Shown: in pieces, positions 36,708-45,841 of the stretch
Layout: every line of letters starts with the position of its first letter
Numbering within the stretch: position 1 is the first letter of the stretch
The notes under the pieces: generated by a model
What the model saw: the letters and a program-made list of their open reading frames with translations, nothing else
Database searches by the model: none
Told to the model about the DNA's origin: nothing
Program-made: the position numbers and the translations under genes
From: WTGJ01 sp965237765
GTDB taxonomy: Bacteria; Chloroflexota; Anaerolineae; Aggregatilineales; Phototrophicaceae
NCBI GenBank assembly: GCA_965237765.1
Contig: OZ250157.1
Span: 1,674,001-1,738,000, forward strand
Direction: 5' to 3'
DNA length: 64,000 nucleotides

Positions 36708-37187
36708 TCAATGCATGGTATCTCTAATGCTTTCGCAAATTGTAGGAATGTTAATTCGATTCGTTTTTTTCTTTTCTTCTGTGATAACAGTTAATCCATT
36801 AATCTGAGCGATAGCAATTACATAAGGGTCAGCGAAGTTTCGATGACCCTGAATATTTACGAAACTAGGAAATTCCGATAAGATGTCTTTAACAGCACTC
36901 AAAATACTATTGTTGTGACGAACAAATAGCCTTGGGTGATTTCTGCACCAGTTCAAAAGTTCATCATCAATTGTAGAGCGAACCACTAAATCTTCGATTT
37001 CGTTTTTCACTTCTACACTAGCAAACATACGTCGTTTATTGATCAGTGTGCTGACACTATTCCACAAGCTTAGGTCTTCAGATATGGGAATTCCTACCGA
37101 ATACCTAACTAAGGAACTTGTATCAATTGAATATCCTCTCTCACTTTGTATGTTAAGTGGGAGTTGTGATATCATGTATGAGGCCAA
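36708..37187 (-). CDS. DUF4411 PIN-like protein (putative toxin)
   Basis: 159 residues of the DUF4411/PIN-fold type. The acidic SIDTSSLVRY motif (first metal-binding Asp, residue 22) comes early, NRHFADPYVIA-like (RNFADPYVIAIAQ) carries the next acidic residue, and VITEEKK follows. PIN proteins cleave RNA; toxic activity is inferred from the partner. It overlaps the 3' end of the upstream XRE-ImmA gene by 16 bases, so it is translated as the second gene of the pair. AT-rich relative to both flanks. Confidence 0.82.
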   Translation of the reverse strand: MASYMISQLPLNIQSERGYSIDTSSLVRYSVGIPISEDLSLWNSVSTLINKRRMFASVEVKNEIEDLVVRSTIDDELLNWCRNHPRLFVRHNNSILSAVKDILSEFPSFVNIQGHRNFADPYVIAIAQINGLTVITEEKKKTNRINIPTICESIRDTMH

Positions 37188-38392
37188 GGTTGCTGCAAGA
37201 ATACTTGTTCAATATCCGAAATTTTCCGGAAACGCGTATCCAGATTTTCGGCGACATCCAACAATGTCAGGTAATCGTCATGATAAGCGCGGACAATATT
37301 TGAGATGAACAATTCGCCTAGTACATTGGTAGCTTTTTTCTCGGGTTTGGGTTGTCTGAAGAATTTCCCTTTTTTTGGTATTTTCTTGATTTCTTCCTCA
37401 AATTCTTGCTTATATTGTGAGACTTTCTTTTGATAAAACTCACCCGTCGTATATCCCAAATCCGACAGACGACGTAGCATCATCTCCCGACTGATAGTGT
37501 ACTGCTTTGATAGTTTTTCGATTTCTTCATCTGACCAGTTCATGCCATCGGTATGTGCACGCACGATTTGCTCTTTTTGCAGAGCATCTGCAGGAACAAG
37601 AACGTTACCTGCGAAACTATTGCAATAGATTTCATCTTCACGGCCAGGTAGAGGATTATCATTGACCAAACTCGATTCTCCACGTAGGAGATGAGCTAGT
37701 TCATGAAAAAGTGTAAAAATCCTAGCAGGCCATGCATCATTCCTGTTCACAATGATTATGGGGAATTGGGGGTAATGAATGGCAACGCCTCTCCATTCAT
37801 TTGTTTCTACAGAGAATTTTTTCTCGTAACCAGTTTGAAATACGAGTACCCCATTAGCTTCGATTGCACGACGCCAAAATTCAAAAGCTTTAGAATAGTT
37901 GTTTTTCCATTTCTGTTGCTGTTCAAGTGATATGTTGATTACACTCCGTATCCTAGTAGCTAACTTTATGGAACTTTCATTGGGGAAACTTCTCAATTCA
38001 AACTGCGGCGTTATTTCATTGCGCCATTGATCGATTTCCAATAAAGTGTCGCGTCGCATCTCAGCTTTGCGCTGCTCGTATAGAGATGCGGGTGATTGTT
38101 TATTCTTTTTACTTTCAGGTAATCTACGGTAATCAATAAATTCAATATCATTGAAAGGTTTATCAAGCTTGTTAGGTGGCTCAGGTAAGTAGAAAGCTGC
38201 AAGTGGTCGCTGATACTCTTTTGCAATTTGACGCAATTGAGTGAGAGGTAACTCAGCTCCACTTTCCCAGCTAGCAATAGTCGATGTGTCTACTTTTAGA
38301 CGATTCGCTGCATCCTCTAAGGTAAACCCACCACTCACCCGCGCCCATTTCAACAGAGCAGGATTCACAGGAGTAACCACTTTCTTAGCCAT
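37172..38392 (-). CDS. XRE-family HTH regulator with ImmA/IrrE metallopeptidase domain
   Basis: 406 residues. The HTH (about residues 10-65; TLEDAANRLKVDTSTIASWE) is typical of XRE/Cro regulators. It is followed by an ImmA/IrrE zinc-peptidase domain with HELAH at 230-234. Such proteins often act as antitoxins or as proteolytic de-repressors. The gene is first in a two-gene unit with a DUF4411 PIN protein, a pairing known from toxin-antitoxin surveys. An inverted repeat next to a TATAAT box just upstream suggests self-repression. AT-rich, lying between GC-rich genes, so probably mobile. Confidence 0.9.
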   Translation of the reverse strand: MAKKVVTPVNPALLKWARVSGGFTLEDAANRLKVDTSTIASWESGAELPLTQLRQIAKEYQRPLAAFYLPEPPNKLDKPFNDIEFIDYRRLPESKKNKQSPASLYEQRKAEMRRDTLLEIDQWRNEITPQFELRSFPNESSIKLATRIRSVINISLEQQQKWKNNYSKAFEFWRRAIEANGVLVFQTGYEKKFSVETNEWRGVAIHYPQFPIIIVNRNDAWPARIFTLFHELAHLLRGESSLVNDNPLPGREDEIYCNSFAGNVLVPADALQKEQIVRAHTDGMNWSDEEIEKLSKQYTISREMMLRRLSDLGYTTGEFYQKKVSQYKQEFEEEIKKIPKKGKFFRQPKPEKKATNVLGELFISNIVRAYHDDYLTLLDVAENLDTRFRKISDIEQVFLQQPWPHT

Positions 38393-38401
38393 AACTGAAT
38401 A

Positions 38402-38432
38402 TTACCACTGATAACAATTCGTGTGTATTATA
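38402..38432 (-). promoter_or_regulatory. Promoter and putative operator of the XRE-ImmA/DUF4411 pair
   Basis: On the minus strand the -10 box TATAAT occupies 38432-38427. Between it and the start codon lies the imperfect inverted repeat TTATCA-G-TGGTAA (38402-38414), a likely binding site for the XRE protein itself. No clear -35 box is seen; the adjoining sequence is the 3' end of the aminotransferase gene. Confidence 0.55.
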
Positions 38433-39761
38433 CCACCTCCCCAAACGCCTCCTTCAACACCGCCAACCCCTCGTCAATCTCCCCATCCGTCACATTCAGC
38501 GGCGGCAAAAAGCGCACGCAATTGCTGAAGAGACCGGCGCGGATGACGATCAGGCCGCGCCGTAGCGCCGCCGCGCAGATCGCGTTGGTCAGCTCCGGCG
38601 CCGGCTCCTTGCTCGCACGCTCCTGCACCAACTCCAGCACAAGCATCGCCCCCAGCCCGCGCACCTCGCCTACGTTCGGGTAACGCGCCTCGATCCGCCG
38701 CAAACCCGTCTTCGTAGCCGCTCGCCCACCGCCCGCGCCCGCGCCAGGAAAGCCGGCGCCGCGATCTGCGCCACCGCCGCCAGGGCCGCCGCGCAGGCCA
38801 GCGGATTGCCGCTGTAGGTGCCGCCCAGCCCACCGGGGTGCGGCGCATCGACCACTTCCGCCCGCCCGGTGACGGCCGCCAGCGGCATGCCGCCCGCCAG
38901 CGATTTGGCCATCACCAACAAATCCGGCACCACGCCATAATGCTCGCAGGCGAAGAGCGCGCCCGTCCGCCCGAAACCGCATTGCACCTCATCCAGCACG
39001 AGTAGCATGCCGTGCTCGTCGCAAAGTTCGCGCAGGCGTTGCAGGAAGCGCGGCGGCGTCGGCAGGAAACCACCTTCGCCTTGCACTGTCTCGAGCACGA
39101 TGGCCGCGACCGCGCTCGGGTCCACCTGCGCGATCAGCGCCTGCTCCAGCTGCGTGATGGCGAATTGGATGAATTCCTCCTCGCTGAGCGCCTCCGGGCG
39201 CCGGTAGGAGTTGGGGAAGGGCAGGCGGTAAATCTCCGGCGCGAAGGGGCCGAAGCCGCGCTTGAAGAGCGCGTATTTGCTCGTCATCGCCATCGTCATA
39301 TTCGTGCGCCCGTGGTAGGCGCCCTCAAAGACGATGATGCCGGCGCGGCCGGTATGCGCGCGCGCGATCTTGACGGCCGCCTCCACCGCCTCCGCGCCAC
39401 TGTTCAGCAGGAGGGTCTTCTTGGCGAAGGCGCCGGGCGTGATCTCGTTCAGCCGCTCGGCCAGGGCGACGAAGGGCTCGTAGCTGGCGACGATCGCGCA
39501 CATATGGATGAGCGCATCCGCCTGCTCGTGGATGGCGGCGACCACGCTCGCTTCGTTATGCCCGACCGCCAGCGTGCCGATGCCGCCCGCGAAATCCAGC
39601 AGGCGGTTGCCATCGGCGTCGGTGACCGTCGCGCCACGCGCAGAGGCAATTGCCAGTGGCGTGAGGAAAGCGGCTCCGCGCGCTGTCGCCGCCGCCCGCC
39701 GCGCGACCAGCTCGCGACTCTTCGGTCCGGGGATCTCGCTGACAATGTGGATGGCGCTCAT
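38428..39761 (-). CDS. Class III aminotransferase (GabT/putrescine type, one frameshift)
   Basis: Class III PLP transaminase of the 4-aminobutyrate/putrescine group. It has LLNSGAEAVEAAVKIAR, GAYHGRT, LVLDEVQCGFGRTG and the lysine in VMAKSLAGGMPLAAV. The first ~345 residues run from ATG 39761; the rest continues in another frame after GERLRR. A run of three Gs at 38705-38707 (minus strand) that should be four explains the break, and LRRIEARYPNVGEVRGLGAM follows exactly as in homologues. Its start overlaps the nitrilase stop (ATGA), so the two are coupled. The likely step is deamination of putrescine or GABA. Confidence 0.85.
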
Positions 39762-40666
39762 GTTGTTCCTCCAGTGGGCGGATCGTTCAACCAGGCGGGC
39801 GGAGCGTCGCCCTCATAACCCTCCAGCAAGCGCGCGTAGGCATCCGGCCGGCGCTGGTGCAACAAGGGGAAGAGCGCGCGGTATTCGGTCAGGCTGGCGG
39901 GCTGCAAGCGGGCGATGAGCACCGCGTCGGCATCTCGCGGCGCTTCGGCGAGGATTTCCCCGCGCGGGTTGCAGACGAAGCTGGAGCCGTAAAACGTCAC
40001 GCGCTCCTCGCCCCAGCGGTTGCAGGCGGCGATGAAGAGACCGTTGGCGACGGCGTGCCCGCGCATCACCAATTGCCAGGCATCGCGCGAATCGAAAGCG
40101 GGCGCTTCCGGCTCGGAGCCGATGGCGGTAGGGTAGACGATCAGCTCCGCGCCGCGCAGGGCGTAGATGCGCGCCAGCTCGGGGAACCACTGGTCGTAGC
40201 AGGTTGGCGCGGCCAGGCGAACCGCGCCGATGTCGTGCACGGGGTAGGCGCGCGCGCCGCCGAAGAAATCGGTCTCGTGGTAGCCCTCGCCGGCGGGGAT
40301 GTGCACCTTGCGCGTGAAATGGGTGAGGCGGCCGTCCGGCCCGTAGAGCACGGCCGTATCCCAAAAAGCGTCGGAGCCGGCGTTTGCGCCGCGCTCGAAG
40401 ATGCTGCCGAGCAGGTGAACGCCGTGCTCGCGCGCCCAGTGGGCGAAGGTCAGGCCGCTGGGGCCGTCTTCCGAATCTTCCGCCCAACGAAAGCCGCCTT
40501 CATCGCGCGTGGCCGGAAAATAGGGCGATAGCGTGAATTCCGGCAGGCAGATCAGCGCCGCGCCGCCGGCCGCCGCCTCCGCCACGAGCTCACCATAACG
40601 CGCGCGGGTGCGTTCCCGATCGCCGAGCCAGCGCCCCTGACAGAGCGCGATCGTCAGTTCCTGCAT
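39758..40666 (-). CDS. Nitrilase-family amidohydrolase (N-carbamoylputrescine amidase-like)
   Basis: 302-residue carbon-nitrogen hydrolase with the complete Glu-Lys-Cys triad: E43 in LPEFTLSPYF, K120 in FTRKVHIP, C156 in PTCYDQWFPE. The PAGEGYHET and CYDQWFPE motifs resemble N-carbamoylputrescine amidase (AguB), which releases putrescine, CO2 and ammonia. Coupling to a putrescine/GABA-type aminotransferase and proximity to a polyamine importer (45-50 kb) support a polyamine role. Other carbamoyl-amine or omega-amide substrates remain possible. Confidence 0.88.
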   Translation of the reverse strand: MQELTIALCQGRWLGDRERTRARYGELVAEAAAGGAALICLPEFTLSPYFPATRDEGGFRWAEDSEDGPSGLTFAHWAREHGVHLLGSIFERGANAGSDAFWDTAVLYGPDGRLTHFTRKVHIPAGEGYHETDFFGGARAYPVHDIGAVRLAAPTCYDQWFPELARIYALRGAELIVYPTAIGSEPEAPAFDSRDAWQLVMRGHAVANGLFIAACNRWGEERVTFYGSSFVCNPRGEILAEAPRDADAVLIARLQPASLTEYRALFPLLHQRRPDAYARLLEGYEGDAPPAWLNDPPTGGTT

Positions 40667-40699
40667 CTCCCTCTCCTTGCGCTCTTTTCACGTTCCTGC

Positions 40700-40728
40700 A
40701 GGATAGCGAAGGGCGGCGATGGTGTAAA
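40700..40728 (-). promoter_or_regulatory. Promoter of the nitrilase-aminotransferase unit
   Basis: Minus strand: TTTACA (40728-40723), a 17-base spacer, TATCCT (40705-40700). A GGAGAGGG ribosome site precedes the ATG at 40666. Confidence 0.5.
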
Positions 40729-40804
40729 ATCGGGTAAGAGACTGCGTTACCGAGATTTGATTGCGGGGTAGTCAGCATCTCGTTGTGTATCAAGATGAGC
40801 GAAG

Positions 40805-41059
40805 GTGATTCAGATTGTGGCAAAGAATATCAACTTGAAAGCGGCGCGCAAGGCGAAAGAAATCCCGAAGGATTATGACGGAGCGATGGGTGTGCCGATT
40901 ACCTTCTTGAACAAACACAATCCGGAGCAGTTTGAGATTGTTGGGCTAGATCGGCCGATAATGACCAAGTTGACGGGCAAAGTAAGTCGTTTCTACTTGA
41001 ACGGCAAAGAGATGTATGCGCGGATTGTTATTCAGCGGAGGATGAGTGGACATGAATGA
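40805..41059 (+). pseudogene. C-terminal remnant of an EcoRI-type adenine methylase
   Basis: 84 residues matching only the C-terminal end of EcoRI-like adenine-specific methyltransferases: a KEIPKDYDG segment, GVPITFLNKHNPEQFEI, a divergent connector and the closing YARIVIQR. The catalytic and SAM-binding parts are missing; an in-frame stop lies just upstream (40796-40798) and no methylase motif is found in the 140 bases before. The frame itself is open with a possible ribosome site (GAAGG), so a small protein may still be made. It overlaps the following HEPN-motif gene by eight bases or more, which suggests the two were once one operon. Confidence 0.75.
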
Positions 41060-42443
41060 GATAATTGGCACGACAAATGAACATAATGACAGAGAGACGC
41101 TGATGGTTTTATGGTGTCATAAGGAGATAAACGGGATAATAGGGACTTACCTTTACAGGAAAATATCAGATGATATACAGAGGATAATACAAGATCACGG
41201 GATAGACGATGTAGAAGTCCATCGCATAAAGCCGCCGAAAGTATCAAGTGCCAGTAATCCAAGACGCTTGCCAAATGGCAAAACTGTTTGGCTTCATAAA
41301 GAGTTTCCTTCCCCCTTGAAACCAACGGATACATTATTTTCACTTGACTACCCATATGATTGGGGTGAGGTGCTGTTCAAGAAAATTTGCAGTTATTTCG
41401 CGTCTGTTCCAAATATGAACGGCAGATGGGAAGTAATAATCGTTGATAAAGAAATCCAATCAAATTGGAGAATATCTGCCAATGAAGAAACCTATGAGTT
41501 TTTGTCAGATCATTGGGGAATAATCCCCAAATCTGATCCTATGTTTCTTTCTGAATGCACAGCCGAACAAGTTAAAGAACGGCTTCTAGATGCTTACAAA
41601 TGGAAACAACGAGAACAGAAAACAGAAAAGAAGACATACAATCCACCACAAAAAAAATGGCTGTACATTGAAGAGGATAACGTCATTCAAGTTTTCTACG
41701 AAAAAAGTGAATTGGCTCAATATATTTACACTCCAGATACACCTAAAGACGGATTAGTAAAACGGGTGTACAAGGACGACTTATTTGAAGAAGACCTCGT
41801 TACTACTATCGGTACAGCCAAAGAATTTCTTGCTCGATATGAACAATTTCACCCGCTATTTCCGCCAAGAGATAAAGAAGTCTCAAAGAGGATTCGAGAG
41901 AGACGATATATTTTGGATGGAGAAGAATGTACGGCAAAAGATTTGTGGGAAAGAAGTTATAGACCGCAGATTGACTATCTTATTCGTAGTGGCGCGGAAA
42001 ATCACATTGCGGCGCTTGTTTTAATGCTCCCTTGCATGGAACTGGTGTACAAGCTGAAAACCGGGAAATCCAAACAAAACTGGATCAATACACTCAAGAT
42101 GTTTTTCCCTGCCATCGGCTTTGAACAAAATACGTATAAACAACTGGCCGGCTTAATCCGAAACGGATTTGTCCATGACGGATTTACAAAGGGATATGTT
42201 GGCATGAGTTCCGCAGAACATACGCCAGAAGAGTATTCAGACACCCAACAAGTTTTTCTGGGAAAGCGCTCCGAGACCGGACAATTTAACCTGCTAATCA
42301 TCCCAGCTTTTTTCTGGGCTAGAGTCAGAAATAAAATTGACAGGTTTTTTGAATACGAACAGTGGATTCCAGGATCGGATATGCACGAAGTAGTAACAAT
42401 CAGCCTCTATGTTGAACCTTTAATTAGGGAAGAATTAACCTAG
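41052..42443 (+). CDS. Unknown protein with C-terminal HEPN-type RNxxxH motif
   Basis: About 463 residues, AT-rich, no recognised full-length family. The start is ATG 41052 (GGAGG at 41037-41041; GTG 41046 is an alternative). The C-terminal third is helical: it has a segment ALVLMLPCMELVYKL, then GLIRNGFVHDGF at about residues 370-375, matching the R-N-x3-H signature of HEPN RNases, which act as toxins or defence effectors. The middle is rich in charged and aromatic residues (PPQKKWLYIEEDNVIQVFY). It overlaps an EcoRI-type methylase remnant, so it may be the effector or nuclease partner of an eroded modification system. Function inferred; the motif could be fortuitous. Confidence 0.65.
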   Translation: MNEIIGTTNEHNDRETLMVLWCHKEINGIIGTYLYRKISDDIQRIIQDHGIDDVEVHRIKPPKVSSASNPRRLPNGKTVWLHKEFPSPLKPTDTLFSLDYPYDWGEVLFKKICSYFASVPNMNGRWEVIIVDKEIQSNWRISANEETYEFLSDHWGIIPKSDPMFLSECTAEQVKERLLDAYKWKQREQKTEKKTYNPPQKKWLYIEEDNVIQVFYEKSELAQYIYTPDTPKDGLVKRVYKDDLFEEDLVTTIGTAKEFLARYEQFHPLFPPRDKEVSKRIRERRYILDGEECTAKDLWERSYRPQIDYLIRSGAENHIAALVLMLPCMELVYKLKTGKSKQNWINTLKMFFPAIGFEQNTYKQLAGLIRNGFVHDGFTKGYVGMSSAEHTPEEYSDTQQVFLGKRSETGQFNLLIIPAFFWARVRNKIDRFFEYEQWIPGSDMHEVVTISLYVEPLIREELT

Positions 42444-42513
42444 ACGGTATAAACAATGAAGACCCAACTGCCAGACCTCACCGTCCGTGACCTCGCCGCC
42501 TAGCCGCCCGCCC

Positions 42514-43011
42514 TTAACCCCAATCCCAAAACAGCGCCAGTTGCAGCAACGTCGTCGTGTGCTCGAGGGTGTGTTGGAAGCACTCCGCCGCGATCGTGTG
42601 CAAATCCTGATGGTCCCAGTAGGGTTGGCGTGCCTCCCAGTTTTTCGCTCGAGCCAGGCGCGCCAATAATTCCTGCCGATAGTAGCGCCATCCGGCCATC
42701 ATTTCCGCAGCGCTGAGCTTCTGCCAATCCTCCTCTTGCCGTGTTAAGAGGTGATCGTGTTCCGCGTCCTGCGCTTCGCTGAGCGGGGCGCCCTCTGCTA
42801 GCCAGAAAGCGGCATAATCGACCGTAATTCGCTCGTAGATATACAGGTGATACAGGTGACGTTGGGCCGGCCATGTGCTCACCCATCCCATATGCTCCGG
42901 CGGCACCTGCGTCCGACGCTCCGCCGGAATTGCCGCCCAGGCCCCCGCCAGCATCGTCAGCGAATGCGCCAACTGCTCCTGCAACCAGGCGCGGTCAACC
43001 AAAGCCGTCAT
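42514..43011 (-). CDS. DinB-like four-helix protein, copy 3
   Basis: 165 residues of the DinB/YfiT-type four-helix-bundle superfamily, which often act as metal-dependent thiol-transferases or hydrolases. Histidines suited to metal binding are seen in RHLYHLYIYERI and HTLEHTTTLLQ. It starts with WLQEQLAHSLTML, closely shared with the two paralogues upstream. Last of three tandem copies. Substrate unknown. Confidence 0.78.
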   Translation of the reverse strand: MTALVDRAWLQEQLAHSLTMLAGAWAAIPAERRTQVPPEHMGWVSTWPAQRHLYHLYIYERITVDYAAFWLAEGAPLSEAQDAEHDHLLTRQEEDWQKLSAAEMMAGWRYYRQELLARLARAKNWEARQPYWDHQDLHTIAAECFQHTLEHTTTLLQLALFWDWG

Positions 43012-43053
43012 GTGCTCTTCTCTTCAGAAACTCCAACCGGTCTCTTAAACTCG

Positions 43054-43557
43054 CTACTGAAACCGATCCCAGAAAATCGCCAACTGCAGCAACGTCGTGG
43101 TGTGCTCCAGCGTGTGTTGGAAGCACTTCGCCGCGATCCAGCGCAGGTTCTGCTCGCCCCAAAATACATCATGGCGCGCATCCCAATCCGACACCTGAGC
43201 CAGGCCCGTCAGCAACTCCTGCCGCAATCCGCTCAGCCGGGCCATCGTTTCATCCCCGCCGAGCTGCTGCCAATCTTGCTCTTGCCCCTGCCAGAGGCGG
43301 ACGTGTTCGGCGTCTTCCCCTTCACTGAGTCGTGCGCTGTCCGCCAGCCAATAGGCGGCATAATCGACCGTGATCCGCTCGTAGATGTATAGATGGTAGA
43401 GGTGCAACTGCGCGGGCCAGGAGCTCAGTTTAGCCAGCCCCCCTGGTGGCAAGACCGCCCGTCGCTCTTCCGGCAGCGCGGCCCAGGCCCCTTCCAACAT
43501 CGTCAGCGAGCGCGTCAGCTGCTCCTGCAACCAGGCGCCGTCATATAGGTCAGTCAT
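43054..43557 (-). CDS. DinB-like four-helix protein, copy 2
   Basis: 167 residues. The ATG at 43557 begins MTDLYDGAWLQEQL, aligned with both neighbours; longer frames have no homology. Conserved HLYHLYIYERI and HTLEHTTTLLQLAIFW histidine segments are kept. The copies are separated by about 40-130 bases and drift in surface positions, so they are old duplicates retained with likely distinct roles. Confidence 0.78.
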   Translation of the reverse strand: MTDLYDGAWLQEQLTRSLTMLEGAWAALPEERRAVLPPGGLAKLSSWPAQLHLYHLYIYERITVDYAAYWLADSARLSEGEDAEHVRLWQGQEQDWQQLGGDETMARLSGLRQELLTGLAQVSDWDARHDVFWGEQNLRWIAAKCFQHTLEHTTTLLQLAIFWDRFQ

Positions 43558-43684
43558 GTGTGTTCCTCCTCGTGGATCCAGTTCGATTTTCCAGCGGTTA
43601 CACTCGTTCCGCACTATGGCGCGGATGCCGTGGTTCCGCCAAGTCAGCAAGGGTCACAAGACCCAAGAATACCTTGCCGCCGCG

Positions 43685-44200
43685 CTACCCGCCCCGAAAA
43701 CCAGTCCGATCCCAGAAGAGTGCCAACTGCAGCAGCGTCGTCGTGTGCTCGAGCGTATGTTGGAAGCACTTCGCCATGACCCAGCGCAAATTATGCGCCC
43801 CAACCAGGATGTCATGGACCGCGTCCCAATCGGAAGTGCGCGCCAATTGCGCCAGCAATTCTTGCCGCTGCTCGCGCATCCCCGCCATCGTCTCCGCGCC
43901 GCTGAGCTGCTGCCATCGCTGTTCTTGCTCTCGGTAAGGGCGCACGAGCTCGGCCTCTTCTTGTTCCGTGAGTCGCGTGCCATCCTCCAGCCAGATTGCC
44001 GCCGTCGCGACGGTGATTCGTTCATATTGGTACAAATGGTAGAGGTGCAGTTGCGCGGGCCAGCTGCTGATTCGGGTCAGGCGCTCCGGCGGCAAGACCG
44101 CCCAACGCTCTTCCGGCAACGCCGCCCAGGCCCCTTCGAGCATCGTCAGCGAACGCGACAACTGCTCACACAACCAGTTGCTGTCATATAGTTCCGTCAT
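43685..44200 (-). CDS. DinB-like four-helix protein, copy 1
   Basis: 171 residues, first of three tandem paralogues. MTELYDSNWLCEQLSRSL opens the protein; HLYHLYQYERI and HTLEHTTTLLQLALFW carry the putative metal histidines. Its start overlaps the stop of the GNAT gene by four bases (ATGA), so all four leftward genes probably form one transcript. Confidence 0.78.
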   Translation of the reverse strand: MTELYDSNWLCEQLSRSLTMLEGAWAALPEERWAVLPPERLTRISSWPAQLHLYHLYQYERITVATAAIWLEDGTRLTEQEEAELVRPYREQEQRWQQLSGAETMAGMREQRQELLAQLARTSDWDAVHDILVGAHNLRWVMAKCFQHTLEHTTTLLQLALFWDRTGFRGG

Positions 44201-44868
44201 TTACGTTTCTCCTCATTTGCCCTATCCGGGTTCTCCCAAACGATCAGCATAGCCGGTTCCTCCGGCAGATATTCTTCGATCAAGCCCATGGCGCGGAAAC
44301 CACGGTTCATCTGCATCGTCACGGTCGGGTCGCGCAACTCGCGATTCTGGACGGCCACCGCATATTCCTGCGGCGAGAGCCGTTCCGCATGCTGCGGATA
44401 CGCGATCAACATGCCGCCGGCATACCAGCCACGCAATCCCAGCCGCCGCACCAGCGCGAAACGCGCCTCGTACAAGGCCGCGCCGACCCCGCGCCGCTGC
44501 CATTCCGGCCGCACGGTCATCTCGACACCATACAACCACTCGCCAGCCGCTTCGTGCGCGGCGATGCCCATGTCGCCGATGGCTTCGATCCATTTCAACG
44601 GCGGCAGATCTGGCGGCCGGCTGACGCGCATCGTGCTCGCATAACCGACCACTTCCTCGCCTTGGAGCGCGACAAATTGTCCCTCCGCGAAGCGCGCCAG
44701 CTGCTGCCACAAATCGCTCGCCGTGATGCACCATTCACCTGTTTCGTCTGGCGCAACCCCATAGGCCGCGCGCACGCAGGCCGCCACGCCCGCCCCGTGC
44801 TCCGCCTGCGCGTTGGCGATGCGAATGCCCGCTGGCATCGGCCGCTCGCCGGCCGCTTGCGTCATCAT
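44197..44868 (-). CDS. GNAT family acetyltransferase
   Basis: 223-residue GCN5-related N-acetyltransferase, transferring acetyl from acetyl-CoA to an amine. The beta-bulge and pyrophosphate-binding segment EMTVRPEWQRRGVGAALYEARF contains the R-x-x-G-x-G/A core. The first gene of the leftward GNAT-DinB unit. The start may be the ATG at 44868 or one of the following internal Met codons (e.g. MPAGIRIA). Substrate unknown. Confidence 0.85.
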   Translation of the reverse strand: MMTQAAGERPMPAGIRIANAQAEHGAGVAACVRAAYGVAPDETGEWCITASDLWQQLARFAEGQFVALQGEEVVGYASTMRVSRPPDLPPLKWIEAIGDMGIAAHEAAGEWLYGVEMTVRPEWQRRGVGAALYEARFALVRRLGLRGWYAGGMLIAYPQHAERLSPQEYAVAVQNRELRDPTVTMQMNRGFRAMGLIEEYLPEEPAMLIVWENPDRANEEKRK

Positions 44869-44983
44869 GCGGCTGATTCTATCACAACGCGGTCGTCGAG
44901 CGGCGCCGGGTATGTGGAATTGCCGCCATTAGCGGTATAATTCGCGCGTTGCGGAATCCTAAGAAAGGGACTCCTCGAGCGTT

Positions 44984-45841
44984 ATGCTCGCCGACCGAAA
45001 GCCCCTGCGCGGGATCTGGCTCGCCAGTCCGACCGTCTTCTGGCTGGGAGTATTTTTCGTCTTGCCCTTGTTGCTGGTGGTGGTTGTGAGCTTCATGACG
45101 CGCGCGCAAGACGCCGGTGGGATGTTGCCCTTTACCCTGCAGCACTATGAGCGCACCCTCAGCGTTTTCTCCCCTATCCTCTGGCGCTCGTTGCGCATCG
45201 CCGCTTTGACGACATTCATCTGCCTGCTCTTGGGTTATCCGCTGGCCTTCTTCATCAGCACGCGGCGCAGCGCGGTCGCCCGTTCGTTTTGCCTTTTTCT
45301 CGTCATTTTGCCCTTCTGGACGAATTTCCTGATCCGCACCTACGCGATGCGCACGTTGCTCGCCAACGAGGGCACCATCAATGGCATTCTCTTGGACTTG
45401 GGCTTGTTGCTGCAGCCGCTGCGCCTGGTGGATAACCAATTTGGCGTGCTGGTAGGCATGGTCTACGGTTTCTTGCCCTTCATGGTGTTGCCAATTTTTG
45501 CCTCGGTCGAGCGCTTCGATTTTCGTTTTGTGGATGCAGCGCATGATCTGGGCGCGAACGATTGGCGCGCGTTCTGGCGCGTGGTGTTGCCGCTCACGCT
45601 GCCGGGTGTGCTGGCAGGCAGCGCGCTGGTCTTCATCCCCTCGGTGGGCGCTTATGTAACGCCGGTCTTGATGGGTGGGGTGCGCGGTTTGCTGATCGGC
45701 AACCTCATCGCGCGGCAGTTCGGCGGCTCGGGCAATATGCCGCTCGGCTCGGCGATGTCCGTCGTGATGATGTCGGTGGTCCTGGGAATCGCGTTGCTCT
45801 ATTGGCTGTTGGGGCGGCTCATGGCGGTGACCGATGCCTGA
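44984..45841 (+). CDS. potB: Spermidine/putrescine ABC transporter permease (PotB type)
   Basis: 285-residue permease, first of the polyamine importer operon. Helix 1 is FFVLPLLLVVVVSFMT; the EAA loop reads FVDAAHDLGANDWRAFW; the closing part GNLIARQFGGSGNMPLGSAM is characteristic of PotB. A TATAAT box at 44936-44941 precedes it by 42 bases, but the -35 box is unclear. Overlaps the next permease by eight bases. Confidence 0.92.
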   Translation: MLADRKPLRGIWLASPTVFWLGVFFVLPLLLVVVVSFMTRAQDAGGMLPFTLQHYERTLSVFSPILWRSLRIAALTTFICLLLGYPLAFFISTRRSAVARSFCLFLVILPFWTNFLIRTYAMRTLLANEGTINGILLDLGLLLQPLRLVDNQFGVLVGMVYGFLPFMVLPIFASVERFDFRFVDAAHDLGANDWRAFWRVVLPLTLPGVLAGSALVFIPSVGAYVTPVLMGGVRGLLIGNLIARQFGGSGNMPLGSAMSVVMMSVVLGIALLYWLLGRLMAVTDA

